Assembly: GCA_035536535.1 (NCBI GenBank)
Contig: DATLNZ010000088.1
Span: 1-32,005 of the forward strand
From: Actinomycetota bacterium
Lineage (GTDB): Bacteria; Actinomycetota; JAICYB01
DNA: 32,005 bases
Direction of reading: 5' to 3'
The position numbers were made by a program, and so were the translations under genes. Below are positions 7,934 through 16,634 of the stretch, one piece after another; position 1 is the stretch's first letter, and every line of letters begins with the position of its first letter. The notes under the pieces were generated by a model. It was not told the origin of the DNA. It was given only the letters and a program-made list of their open reading frames with translations, and did no database searches.

Positions 7934-8637
7934 TGTCCCGGCCCCCAGGCGGCGGCACCGACACCGCCGCCGCCGCCCGTACGGCCGGTTTCCTTGCCCA
8001 CCTGCAGCCCGCCGAGGAGCAGGACCTGCGCTCCCGCGGCGGCGTCCGGCGCTTTAAGCGCGGCGCGAGCCTGTTCAACGAAGGCGAGAGGTCCGACCGC
8101 GTCGTCTGCGTCCTGCAGGGCCGGGTGAAGGTGGCCTCCTACAGCGAGGACGGCCGCGAGATCGTCCTGGCCGTCCGGGGGCCGGGGGACCTGCTCGGCG
8201 AGCTGTCAGCGCTGGACGGCGAGCCGACGTCGGCGACGGTCGCCGCGCTTGACCCCGTGGAGGCCCTGGTGATGTCGGCCAGCCAGTTCAGGTCGTTCCT
8301 GGAGGACCAGCCGCGCGTGTCGCTGCTTCTGCTGGAGACGCTGAGCAGGCGGCTGCGCGACGCCGACCGCAAGCGCCTGGAGTTCGGCGCCTACGACACC
8401 GTCGGCCGCGTGGCCCGGCGACTGATCGAGCTCGCGGAGAGGTTCGGCGACGGGTCCACCGACCACGTCCGCATCGATCTTCCGCTGTCGCAGGAGGAGC
8501 TGGCGGGCTGGGTTGGGTCCTCGCGGGAGTCGGTGAGCAAGGCCCTTCGGACGCTCCGCACCCGGGGGTGGATCGAAACCGACCGCCGCCAGATCACAGT
8601 CCGGGACCTGGCCGCACTACGCTCCCGCGCGACCTGA
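7933..8637 (+). CDS. Crp/Fnr-family transcriptional regulator
   Basis: 234 residues. The cyclic-nucleotide-binding beta roll spans about 20-135 (FLAHLQPAEEQDLRSR, LFNEGERSDRVVCVLQGRVK, GDLLGELSALDGEP). A long dimer helix (LLLLETLSRRLRDADRKRL) leads to a winged helix about 170-225 with the recognition helix in LSQEELAGWVGSSRESVSKA. In the phosphate-binding cassette the Glu is present (E90 in GELSALDG), but the Arg of the usual RSA triplet is Thr (T99 in EPTSATV), so classical cAMP binding is doubtful. No N-terminal cysteines for an Fnr iron-sulfur cluster are visible. The ATG overlaps the previous stop by 1 bp. It may regulate its own operon; targets are unknown. Confidence 0.88.
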   Translation: MSRPPGGGTDTAAAARTAGFLAHLQPAEEQDLRSRGGVRRFKRGASLFNEGERSDRVVCVLQGRVKVASYSEDGREIVLAVRGPGDLLGELSALDGEPTSATVAALDPVEALVMSASQFRSFLEDQPRVSLLLLETLSRRLRDADRKRLEFGAYDTVGRVARRLIELAERFGDGSTDHVRIDLPLSQEELAGWVGSSRESVSKALRTLRTRGWIETDRRQITVRDLAALRSRAT

Positions 8638-8641
8638 TCCC

Positions 8642-8663
8642 CCGCGTCAGGCTTTCGACGCGG
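8642..8663. terminator. Possible bidirectional stem-loop between convergent genes
   Basis: A perfect 7-bp stem CCGCGTC/GACGCGG encloses an 8-nt loop at the convergent ends of the Crp/Fnr gene and the ketopantoate reductase gene, overlapping the last codons of the latter. No U tract follows on either strand, so intrinsic termination is uncertain. Only its placement argues for a terminator role. Confidence 0.3.
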
Positions 8664-9558
8664 CCAGCCTGATGCCCGCGTAGACCGCCGTGTTTACCGG
8701 CACGGGCACCCCCAGCTCGGCCCCCATGCGGACGATGGCCCCGTTCAGGTGGTCGACCTCCACGCGCTTGCCGCGCCGCAGGTCCCTGGACATCGATGAC
8801 GTGGCCTGCGGGTCGACAGTCCCCGCGTAGGCGAGCCTGTCCTCGACGAGACCGGCCGGAAGTGGAACGCCGCGAGCCCGGCCGACGGCCTCGACCTCCT
8901 CGACCACGGTGCGGAACGTGGCCCGGCCGTGGGGATCGGACAGGATCGGCCCCATCGGCTGGTCGTACAGCGTTGTCAGTCCCCCCATGGCGCAGATCAG
9001 CGCCATCTTCTCCCACAGGGCGATCCGGACGTCCTCCCGCGGCTGCGAGTCGATCCACCCTCCCGCCGACAGCCACTCGTGGACGGCCTCGGTCCGGCTC
9101 GACCAGACGCCCTCCGGCTCCCCGAAGATGATCCGCGAGTAGGTGGACACCACGCGCACGAGGCCCGGCTCCTCGAGGTCGGCCACGATCCCGGTCGTGC
9201 CCGCGAGGGCCACGTCGCCCAGCACTCCCCGGACCCGCTCCGCGGCGTCCACCCCGTTCTGCAGCGTGAGGACGATGCCCCCGCAGGACCGGACCGTCTC
9301 CGCGGCCTCCTCCAAGTCGTAGGACTTCACCGTCAAAAGGATCAGGTCCCGGTCGCCGGCCTCCGCCGCCGTGTCGGTGGCCTGCACCTTCGGGAGCGTG
9401 AAGTCCCCGCGGGCTCCGATCACCTTCAGGCCGCCGGTCCGCAGCGCCTGCAGGTTCGCACCGCGCGCCACGAAGACGACGTCGTGGCCGGCCTGCGCCA
9501 TTGCGGCGCCAAAGGCGCCCCCGACGCCTCCCGCTCCCACCACCAGGACCCTGGCCAT
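8647..9558 (-). CDS. panE: Ketopantoate reductase (2-dehydropantoate 2-reductase) family protein
   Basis: 303 residues. The Rossmann motif VLVVGAGGVGGAFGA sits at the N-terminus. LTVKSYDLEEA and TLQNGVD are typical of the family. The C-terminal helical domain carries WEKMALICAMGGLTTLYD with the conserved Lys, and SSMSRDLRRGKRVEVDHLNG ahead of the acidic/Asn active-site region. The reaction is NADPH-dependent reduction of 2-dehydropantoate to pantoate in CoA synthesis, in the cytoplasm; paralogues reduce other 2-oxo acids, so the substrate is probable rather than certain. The ATG has only a distant GAGG and may be leaderless. It is convergent with the Crp/Fnr gene and divergent from the large MoxR/VWA operon. 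Confidence 0.85.
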   Translation of the reverse strand: MARVLVVGAGGVGGAFGAAMAQAGHDVVFVARGANLQALRTGGLKVIGARGDFTLPKVQATDTAAEAGDRDLILLTVKSYDLEEAAETVRSCGGIVLTLQNGVDAAERVRGVLGDVALAGTTGIVADLEEPGLVRVVSTYSRIIFGEPEGVWSSRTEAVHEWLSAGGWIDSQPREDVRIALWEKMALICAMGGLTTLYDQPMGPILSDPHGRATFRTVVEEVEAVGRARGVPLPAGLVEDRLAYAGTVDPQATSSMSRDLRRGKRVEVDHLNGAIVRMGAELGVPVPVNTAVYAGIRLAASKA

Positions 9559-9564
9559 CGTGCA

Positions 9565-9570
9565 AGTATC
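9565..9570 (-). promoter_or_regulatory. Candidate -10 element for the ketopantoate reductase gene
   Basis: On the minus strand GATACT lies 6 nt before the ATG. It departs from TANNNT at the first base, and no convincing -35 is seen. The spacing matches the leaderless pattern seen at other genes in this window. Confidence 0.3.
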
Positions 9571-9620
9571 GCCTCGCGAGCGGTCGACACATCGGCCAAC
9601 CTCGGGGACACTTGTCCGGC

Positions 9621-9637
9621 CCCGCGCACTGCGCGGG
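9621..9637 (+). promoter_or_regulatory. Hairpin directly upstream of the operon's first ribosome binding site
   Basis: A perfect 7-bp GC stem CCCGCGC/GCGCGGG with a 3-nt loop (ACT) ends three bases before the AAGGAGA Shine-Dalgarno of the TTG-started first gene of the MoxR/VWA operon. It could modulate ribosome access or 5'-end stability. Function is inferred from position only. Confidence 0.4.
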
Positions 9638-9652
9638 CGGAAGGAGACACGC

Positions 9653-12097
9653 TTGCTGCGTTCTCGGGGCCCCGTCCCCGTCCTCGGTGCTCTCTCTCTC
9701 CTCAGCGCGGTATGCGTCGTCGGGTTGTCGCCGGTCGCCGCGGCTGAGACCAAGCTCACCGTGAGGGCCGCGTTCGACGGCCAGTACGTCCCCGGAACGC
9801 GCGTGCCGATGCGGGTGCGCATCGAAGCCGACCGGTTGACCAAAGGGACACTGCGAGTAGTGGTCAGCGAGGCCGGCGCCGGAATGGTGGCCGGAATCAA
9901 GGTGTCGGTCCCGGTCGAGATCCCCGGCGGAAGCGTCAAGGAGTACCTGCTCGTCGTGCCCACGAGCCGCGACGGATCCTGGTTGCCCGGTCACGTGGAG
10001 CTCGCCACGTCCTCCGGACGACAGAGGGCGCCCGTACCGACGCTGCGCCAGACCGACCAGGAGCTGGTCGGGCTGATGCCGGGGGTGCTGCAGGGGCGGC
10101 CCGTTCCCGGCCCGGCCCCCCTGGCTGTGGACGTCGGAGTCGCGAGGTTCTTCGCGCTGGACAACGCGCTGCTAGCCGCAGCCCCCGCGAGCCTCGAAAG
10201 CGTCTCGACCATCGGCATCGGACCCGACGAGCTGCGCCGGCTCTCGCCGCGACTTCGGCCCGGACTCGTGCGATGGATCGCCGACGGCGGCCGCCTGCTG
10301 GTCGATGCCGCCGCCGGCACCGACCTGCAGATGCTGCCGGCCTCCTGGAGGCCGGGACCGGCCGGACGCGCAACCGCCGGCCACGGCGAGGTCGTGCTCA
10401 CCGCAGGCGCGATGTCGGCCGGCACCTGGACCGGACTCGTCGAGCCGACCACCCGGGGGGGCAAGACGGCCGGCACCAACAGCGGCAGCGGCTACTCGGG
10501 GGGGCCGGGGTCGAGGTTCAGCTACGGGGGGTCCGGGTCCAGCTACCGGAGCAACCTGTTCTTCGAAGTGCCGGTGTCCAACGCCGTCGCCGAGGACATG
10601 GGCATCCGGTTCGCCAGGCTCCCGTGGCTGTCGGGCTTCCTGCTCGCCTACGTCCTGGCCGCCGGCCCGATCACATTCGTCGTCCTGCGCCGCAAGCGCC
10701 GCTCGGAGCTGGCTTGGATCGTCGTCCCGGCGCTTGCCGTCCTGTTCGGGGGCGCGGCCTACGCCGGAGGCAGCGACCTGCGCCACCGCCGCGAGGCGCA
10801 CCAGACCATCCTGACGACCGGCGAGGCCGGGACGATGGCCGACGTCACGGTCGGAGTGACCGGCGGCGTCGGCGGCGACAGGACAGTCCAGTTCGCGCGC
10901 GACTGGGCACCCGCCGGAGTCTGGGAGCAGTCCGGGCAGTCCCAAATCGCTCAGCCCGAGTTCACGCTCACCTCTCGGGGGCCAAGGGCGGACCTGGACC
11001 TCGGAGCCGGAGACCTCGCGATCGCCCGCGCGTCCGGACCGCTCGGGTCCGCCGACCGCACCCAGGCCGGCAGCGGTCTGGAGGTGTCGGGGCGCAGCGA
11101 GGCCGACGGCATGATCCGTGGCACCGTCCGAAACGGCACCGGTCTCACGGTTCGCGACGCCGCCGTGCTGGTCGGCAAGTCAGTGGCCAAGGTCGGGGAG
11201 ATGCGGCCGGGTGAGACGCGCAAGTGGGAGGTCACGTCCCAGCCCCGCAGCGACCACTGGTCGCTGCCGGGCCAGGACCTGTGGGCGGGCACGCAGTCAA
11301 ACCCGTACTCGCCCTACTACTCCCGCGGGCTCCCAACGCCTTCGACATCCAAGACCTCCGTCAGCTACGCGCTTTGGCAGGCGTCCACCTCACTGCCCGG
11401 TGGGGACCCCTTAGACGCGGGCCACGTCCTGGCCGTCGGCTGGACGCGCGACTTCAGGCCCGAGGTGAAGGTGGACGGCCGCACGCTGCGGCCCAAGGGG
11501 CGGACGATGATCCTCGGGCGCGCGCCCGTCCAGGCCGACGCCGCAACGATGAAGCCGCTGACGGTCGCGTGGGAGCAGGTCCGGGGGCCGGGGATCCTGG
11601 GCCCCGAGCCCGGGTGGGACGACCTGGACCCGTCGATAAGCCAGATGGTCCTGAAGTTCACGCTGCCGGCGGACTCTCCCGGCAAGCTCGTCCTGCGCTA
11701 CCCCGACACGGCCGAGTCGGTCGAGGTCTGGCAGGGCGGGGCGTGGCAGAAGCTGCGACTGCCCGTTCCGACGTCTCCGACGCCGGGGACCTACCCACTC
11801 CAGCCGAGGCGGCAGGCGCAGGTGCTGCCGCCGGGGATGACACCTTCTCCTTCTCCTTCTCCGGACCCCAACGCCCCGACCCCGGACCCCAACGCCACCA
11901 TCATTCCGACACCCACTGCCCATCCGCCCCCCCAGGTCTACGGGTACCCGGGACCCTCGTACGGACAAGGCACGTCCGGGGCGTCCTACGCCGTCGACCT
12001 TCCGCATCCGGCTGGGCGGCAGCTGTTCGTGCGGGTGCAGCAGACGCCCGGACAGCAGCACACCGGGTGGGCCTTTTCGGTCGAAGGAGCGGGCTGA
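9653..12097 (+). CDS. Large secreted/membrane-anchored protein, first gene of MoxR-VWA-ABC operon
   Basis: 814 residues from TTG 9653, chosen for the AAGGAGA site 6 nt upstream. A signal peptide (VLGALSLLSAVCVVGLSPVA then AAAETK) follows. Residues about 35-130 look beta-sandwich-like; about 150-260 contain ALDNALLAAAP and LVRWIADGGRLLVDAA, reminiscent of the DUF4350/GATase-like domain of similar operons. A Gly/Ser/Tyr-rich stretch precedes two membrane helices (about 323-342 LPWLSGFLLAYVLAAGPITF, and about 353-372). The rest is predicted extracellular and ends with a Pro-rich tail containing PSPSPSPDPNAPTPDPNA, encoded in part by short direct repeats. Its stop overlaps the ABC ATPase ATG. No catalytic motif is recognised. 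It could be the substrate-handling or envelope-facing part of the system. Confidence 0.75.
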   Translation: MLRSRGPVPVLGALSLLSAVCVVGLSPVAAAETKLTVRAAFDGQYVPGTRVPMRVRIEADRLTKGTLRVVVSEAGAGMVAGIKVSVPVEIPGGSVKEYLLVVPTSRDGSWLPGHVELATSSGRQRAPVPTLRQTDQELVGLMPGVLQGRPVPGPAPLAVDVGVARFFALDNALLAAAPASLESVSTIGIGPDELRRLSPRLRPGLVRWIADGGRLLVDAAAGTDLQMLPASWRPGPAGRATAGHGEVVLTAGAMSAGTWTGLVEPTTRGGKTAGTNSGSGYSGGPGSRFSYGGSGSSYRSNLFFEVPVSNAVAEDMGIRFARLPWLSGFLLAYVLAAGPITFVVLRRKRRSELAWIVVPALAVLFGGAAYAGGSDLRHRREAHQTILTTGEAGTMADVTVGVTGGVGGDRTVQFARDWAPAGVWEQSGQSQIAQPEFTLTSRGPRADLDLGAGDLAIARASGPLGSADRTQAGSGLEVSGRSEADGMIRGTVRNGTGLTVRDAAVLVGKSVAKVGEMRPGETRKWEVTSQPRSDHWSLPGQDLWAGTQSNPYSPYYSRGLPTPSTSKTSVSYALWQASTSLPGGDPLDAGHVLAVGWTRDFRPEVKVDGRTLRPKGRTMILGRAPVQADAATMKPLTVAWEQVRGPGILGPEPGWDDLDPSISQMVLKFTLPADSPGKLVLRYPDTAESVEVWQGGAWQKLRLPVPTSPTPGTYPLQPRRQAQVLPPGMTPSPSPSPDPNAPTPDPNATIIPTPTAHPPPQVYGYPGPSYGQGTSGASYAVDLPHPAGRQLFVRVQQTPGQQHTGWAFSVEGAG

Positions 12098-13011
12098 TGG
12101 GCGCCATGGAGGCGACGGCGGTACTGGACCACCCAGAGGCGGCGGAGATCCCCGCGGTGAGGCTGGAGTCGCTCACGAAGTCCTACGGGGGCTTGACGGC
12201 GGTCGACGACCTGACGCTGGAGGTTCCCGAAGGGTCGGTCTTCGGACTGATCGGACCAAACGGCGCCGGCAAGACCACGACGCTGGCGATCATGGCCTCG
12301 ATCCTGCTGCCGACGTCCGGAGTGGTCGAGGTCGCCGGTTACGACCCCAGCCTCTTCCCGCGGGAGGTGCGCAGGCGCATCGGTTTCATGCCGGACGTGA
12401 TGGGCGTCGTGGGCGACCTGCGGGTGGACGAGTACCTGGAGTTCTTCGCGGCGGCCTATGAGGTGCCGGCCGACTCGCGAAAGACCGTCTCGGACACTCT
12501 GCTCGAGCTCGTGGACCTCGACAGAAAGCGCGACGCGATGGTCGACTCTCTGTCGCGCGGCATGAAGCAGCGGCTGAGCCTGGCCAGGGCGCTGGTCCAC
12601 GACCCGGACATCCTGATCCTGGACGAGCCCGCCAGCGGACTGGACCCACGCGCGCGCATCGAGCTGCGGGGACTGCTGCAGGAACTTCAGAAGATCGGCA
12701 AGACGATCGTGATCAGCTCCCACATCCTCGCGGAGCTAGAGGACGTCTGCAGCGACGTGGCCATCATGGAGGCCGGACGGCTGATGACCTCCGGGTCCAC
12801 CGCGTCCATACGCAACCAGCTTCCGACCGAACGCGTCGTAAAGGTGCGCCTGGCGACCGGGGAGGAGCATGAGTTCGTCGTGGAGAGCGAAGACGAACAG
12901 GTGGAGCTTCTCCGGCAGCTGGTCGGGGAAGGGCTGCCGGTGGTGGAGTACTCGGTCGGACGGGTCCTCGAGGACGTTTTCATGCAGGTGACGAAAGGCA
13001 AGGTCCAGTGA
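12097..13011 (+). CDS. ABC-2-type transporter ATP-binding protein
   Basis: 304 residues. It starts at the ATG sharing one base with the previous TGA (TGATG), with GAAGGAG upstream. Walker A GPNGAGKT is at 53-60, the signature is SLSRGMKQRLSLARAL, Walker B is ILILDEPASGLDP and the H-loop is VISSHI. A C-terminal extension after residue about 235 contains KVRLATGEEHEFVV and VGRVLEDVFMQVTKGK, typical of ATPases that pair with ABC-2 permeases (drug, polysaccharide or Gld/Nos-type exporters). It energises the permease encoded next. Substrate unknown; the operon context points to export or membrane remodelling rather than nutrient uptake. Confidence 0.93.
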   Translation: MGAMEATAVLDHPEAAEIPAVRLESLTKSYGGLTAVDDLTLEVPEGSVFGLIGPNGAGKTTTLAIMASILLPTSGVVEVAGYDPSLFPREVRRRIGFMPDVMGVVGDLRVDEYLEFFAAAYEVPADSRKTVSDTLLELVDLDRKRDAMVDSLSRGMKQRLSLARALVHDPDILILDEPASGLDPRARIELRGLLQELQKIGKTIVISSHILAELEDVCSDVAIMEAGRLMTSGSTASIRNQLPTERVVKVRLATGEEHEFVVESEDEQVELLRQLVGEGLPVVEYSVGRVLEDVFMQVTKGKVQ

Positions 13012-13976
13012 GCGCCCAGGTCACGCAGGGGTCACGGTGGAGCCGGGTGAACCCGGTGCTCGCAAGGGAAGTGAAGGAGCGGATGCGCCGGCGCGTCACG
13101 CCCATCCTGCTCACGGTGTACCTGCTGCTGGTGGTCGGCGTCTTTAACCTGGGATACAAGGCCATAACCGAGGTGACGGGAACGTCGACGAGCTGCGTCA
13201 ACGGACGCTGCTTCAGCCAGTACAACGTCGCAGCGACCGCCGGCATCGGCCGGAGCATGTTCCAGTCCACCCTGTTCTTCATCCTTGTCCTGGTCTGCTT
13301 TATCGTCCCCGCTCTGACCTCGGGTGCCATCGCCGGCGAAAGGGAGCGCCAGACGCTGGTCCCGCTCCAGCTGACGCTGCTCAGACCGAGGTCGATCCTG
13401 CTGGGCAAGCTGTTTTCGTCCATCGCGTTTATGGTCTTCCTGATCCTGGCCACGATTCCCCTCATCGCCGTCACCTTCGTAATCGGCGGGGTGGGGCTCT
13501 TCGAGGTCGTCCTCGGAGTCGCCATGGTGATCGCCTCGGCTGTGGCGATCGGAAGCATTTCGATCATGTGCTCAACCTTCATCCGCCGCAGCCAGGGCGC
13601 GACGGTTGCCGCCTACGGGCTCGTCTTTGCGCTCACGGTGGGGACGTTCGTGCCGCTTTCGATCGTGGCAGCCGTCTCACGCTCCTCTTCGGCGATGAGG
13701 CCCACCACGGTGGCCCCCCTGGCGGCCAACCCTTTCGCCGCCACGGCCAGCGTGATCGCCAGCCCCTCAGCGAACTCCAGTCGCGGAGAGTCGCCGTTCT
13801 CGCCGCTCCAGTACCTGATGCGTGAAAGCAGGCGGTCGCCGTCCGACAACGTCTTCGATTTCGCGCTGGGGAAGGTGCCCTTCTGGCTTCTTTCCCTGAT
13901 GGCCATGGCGGGCATGTCAGCCGCGAGCATCGCGCTCGCGGCCAAGCGACTCCAGACTCCGGCGCCCAAACTGTAG
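13008..13976 (+). CDS. ABC-2-type transporter permease
   Basis: 322 residues. The GTG start overlaps the ATPase stop (GTGA). An N-terminal coupling helix region (NPVLAREVKERMRRR) precedes the first membrane helix (PILLTVYLLLVVGVFNLG). The ABC-2 hallmark GAIAGERERQTLVPLQLTLL follows the second helix, and then LLGKLFSSIAFMVFLILATI, a Gly/Val-rich helix pair, AAYGLVFALTVGTFVPLSIV and a final helix near the C-terminus, for about six segments in total. A soluble loop with one CVNGRC pair lies between helices 1 and 2, probably extracytoplasmic. It forms the membrane half of an exporter with the preceding ATPase. Confidence 0.9.
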   Translation: MSAQVTQGSRWSRVNPVLAREVKERMRRRVTPILLTVYLLLVVGVFNLGYKAITEVTGTSTSCVNGRCFSQYNVAATAGIGRSMFQSTLFFILVLVCFIVPALTSGAIAGERERQTLVPLQLTLLRPRSILLGKLFSSIAFMVFLILATIPLIAVTFVIGGVGLFEVVLGVAMVIASAVAIGSISIMCSTFIRRSQGATVAAYGLVFALTVGTFVPLSIVAAVSRSSSAMRPTTVAPLAANPFAATASVIASPSANSSRGESPFSPLQYLMRESRRSPSDNVFDFALGKVPFWLLSLMAMAGMSAASIALAAKRLQTPAPKL

Positions 13977-13978
13977 GC

Positions 13979-15630
13979 ATGGCCACCTTCGACGCGCTCC
14001 TCAAGTCGGTCCGCAGGCGGCTTCGGCTCGCGTGGGGTGCGACCACCGCGGTGCTGTGGGGTCCGGCCGCGGTCGCGGCGGCGCTCGCCCTGGCCATCGC
14101 TGCACGGATGCGGCCCCTGGCGTGGGCCGAGCCCGCGGCGCTGGCCGTCCTGGTGGTGTGCGCCGTGGGGATCCTGCTGGCGGCCGTGGCGATCCGCATC
14201 CCGGACAGGTCCACAGCCCGGGCCGCCGATCGCGGACTGCGCAGCGGCGACGTGATGGCGACCGCCCTGGAGGTGAGGTCCGCGCCCGAGGGACCGTTCA
14301 CCGCGCATGTGCTGTCCAGGGCGGAGAGGCTGGCGAAGTCCACGAGTCCGGCGGCGGCCATCCCGGTGCGGGTGGACGTCCGGCGCGCGGTCACGTCCGG
14401 GCTGCTGCTCGCCGTTGTCGCCGGCCTTCTGTTCGCGCCGAACCCACAGGACGAGGTCCGGCGCCAGGCTGCCGTCCAGCGCGCGCTGCTGGACTCCGAG
14501 GCCGAGAAGCTTCGCAAGGCCGCGCGGGAGCTGGCCAAGGCCCCCGGCGCCACGGAGGCCCAGAAAGATGTCGCCAAGGAACTGAGCGAGCTGGCCGCCG
14601 CGCTGGAGAAGGCCCCGGACGCCACCGACGGAAAGAAGGCCGTCGACGCCGCCGCCCAGCAGTTAGGCGAGAAGCTGGACCCGAACCTGCTCGCGTCCAA
14701 GGCCGCCGCCACCGGACTGGAGAAAAACCTGGGAACGCAGCCGCTGCCCGGAACCTCCGGAGGCGACGCCGCAAAGCAGCTCGAGGACTCGGCCAAGGCG
14801 CTGGAGTCGATGACCCCCGAGCAGCAGAAGCAGGCGGCGGACAGGCTTTCGTCGCTCGCGGCGACCCAGTCCGCGGGCAATCCGAAGGCCGCGGCCGACC
14901 TGACCAAGGCTGCAACTGAGCTGCGCAACGGCAACGCTCAGGCCGCCGCGGAGGCCATGCGCGGCGCTGCCAACGCCCAGAGTGGAGCGACCGGGAAGGT
15001 CGCCGACCAGGAGACGGCGGCCGGCGCAGTCGGCGCCCTGGGGGCCGTCCGCGAGAGGCTCGACTCGGGAGCCCAGGGCCAGGAGGGCCAGCAAGGACAA
15101 CAAGGCCAGCCGGGCAGCCAGGGCCAGCAGGGCCAACAGCAAGGGCAGCAAGGGCAGCAAGGGCAGCAGGGCCAGCAAGGACAACAGCAGGGCCAGCAGG
15201 GCCAGCAGGGCCAACAAGGTCAGCAGGGCAGCCAGGGACAACAGGGCGAGGGGCAACAACCCGGTCAGGGACAGCAGCCGGGTGCCGGTCAGGGCCAGGG
15301 TCAGGGACAGCAGGGTCAGGGACAGCAGGCGGGAGGCAGCCAGGGTCCGGGACAGGGCTCCGGAGGCGGGCCCCCGTCCACAGCGAAGATCTTCGACCCC
15401 CTGCTGTCGGGAAACCAGGAGGTCCAGGTCCAAGGTCAGGAGACGGGCGAGTCGTCCGGCGAACGGCTGGACACCAGCGAGGGCCCGACCGGGCGCGGCA
15501 GCGCGCAGGTCCCGCTGAGCCAGGCGCTGCCCCGGTACCGGCAGGAGGCGACGCGTGCGCTGGACTCCCTGGAGATCTCGCCGTCGGTGCGGTCGCTCGT
15601 TCGCGCCTACTTCGACAGCCTGGGCGAGAT

Positions 15631-15634
<4 letters not shown>
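13979..15634 (+). CDS. Membrane protein with coiled-coil and Gly-Gln repeat linker
   Basis: 551 residues, starting 2 bp after the permease stop. Two N-terminal membrane helices (about 18-42 and 50-72) and a third at about 136-153 (AVTSGLLLAVVAGLLFAP) are followed by an Ala/Lys/Glu-rich coiled-coil region (about 160-350). Next is a low-complexity stretch about 364-466 of GQQ triplets. The C-terminal domain (467-551) contains PLSQALPRYRQEATRALDSL and the ending SVRSLVRAYFDSLGEI, a conserved-looking tail found in analogous proteins beside MoxR genes. No enzyme motif is visible. The architecture suggests a structural or scaffolding protein spanning the envelope. The last codons overlap the MoxR TTG start. 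Confidence 0.75.
15077..15360 (+). repeat. Gly-Gln (GQQ)n coding repeat
   Basis: Imperfect tandem 9-nt units such as GGCCAGCAG, GGCCAACAG and CAAGGGCAG encode residues about 367-460 of the preceding membrane protein. Glycine falls every third residue over long runs, with single-Gln insertions (GQQQ) and occasional Pro, Ser or Glu. Synonymous CAG/CAA and GGC/GGA variation means selection is on the protein rather than recent DNA duplication alone. The tract may be prone to length change. Confidence 0.85.
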
Positions 15635-16629
<995 letters not shown>

Positions 16630-16634
16630 CGCCG

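Noticed and set aside
10172-10945. Long open frame on the minus strand opposite the first MoxR-operon gene
   Set aside because: Low-complexity Gly/Arg/Ala composition with no motif or ribosome binding site; it is an antisense shadow produced by high GC and biased third positions.
13633-14934. 433-codon minus-strand open frame rich in Ser/Ala
   Set aside because: It lies opposite the permease and Gly-Gln linker protein genes, whose frames have clear membrane helices and tight start/stop coupling; the antisense frame shows no recognisable domain.
15077-15360. Possible CRISPR array because of short regular repeats
   Set aside because: Units are 9 nt, contiguous, in frame and without unique spacers; it is a coding repeat.
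14663-15433. Leu/Ser-rich minus-strand frame resembling a membrane protein
   Set aside because: The Leu-rich pattern is simply the antisense translation of the GQQ repeat.
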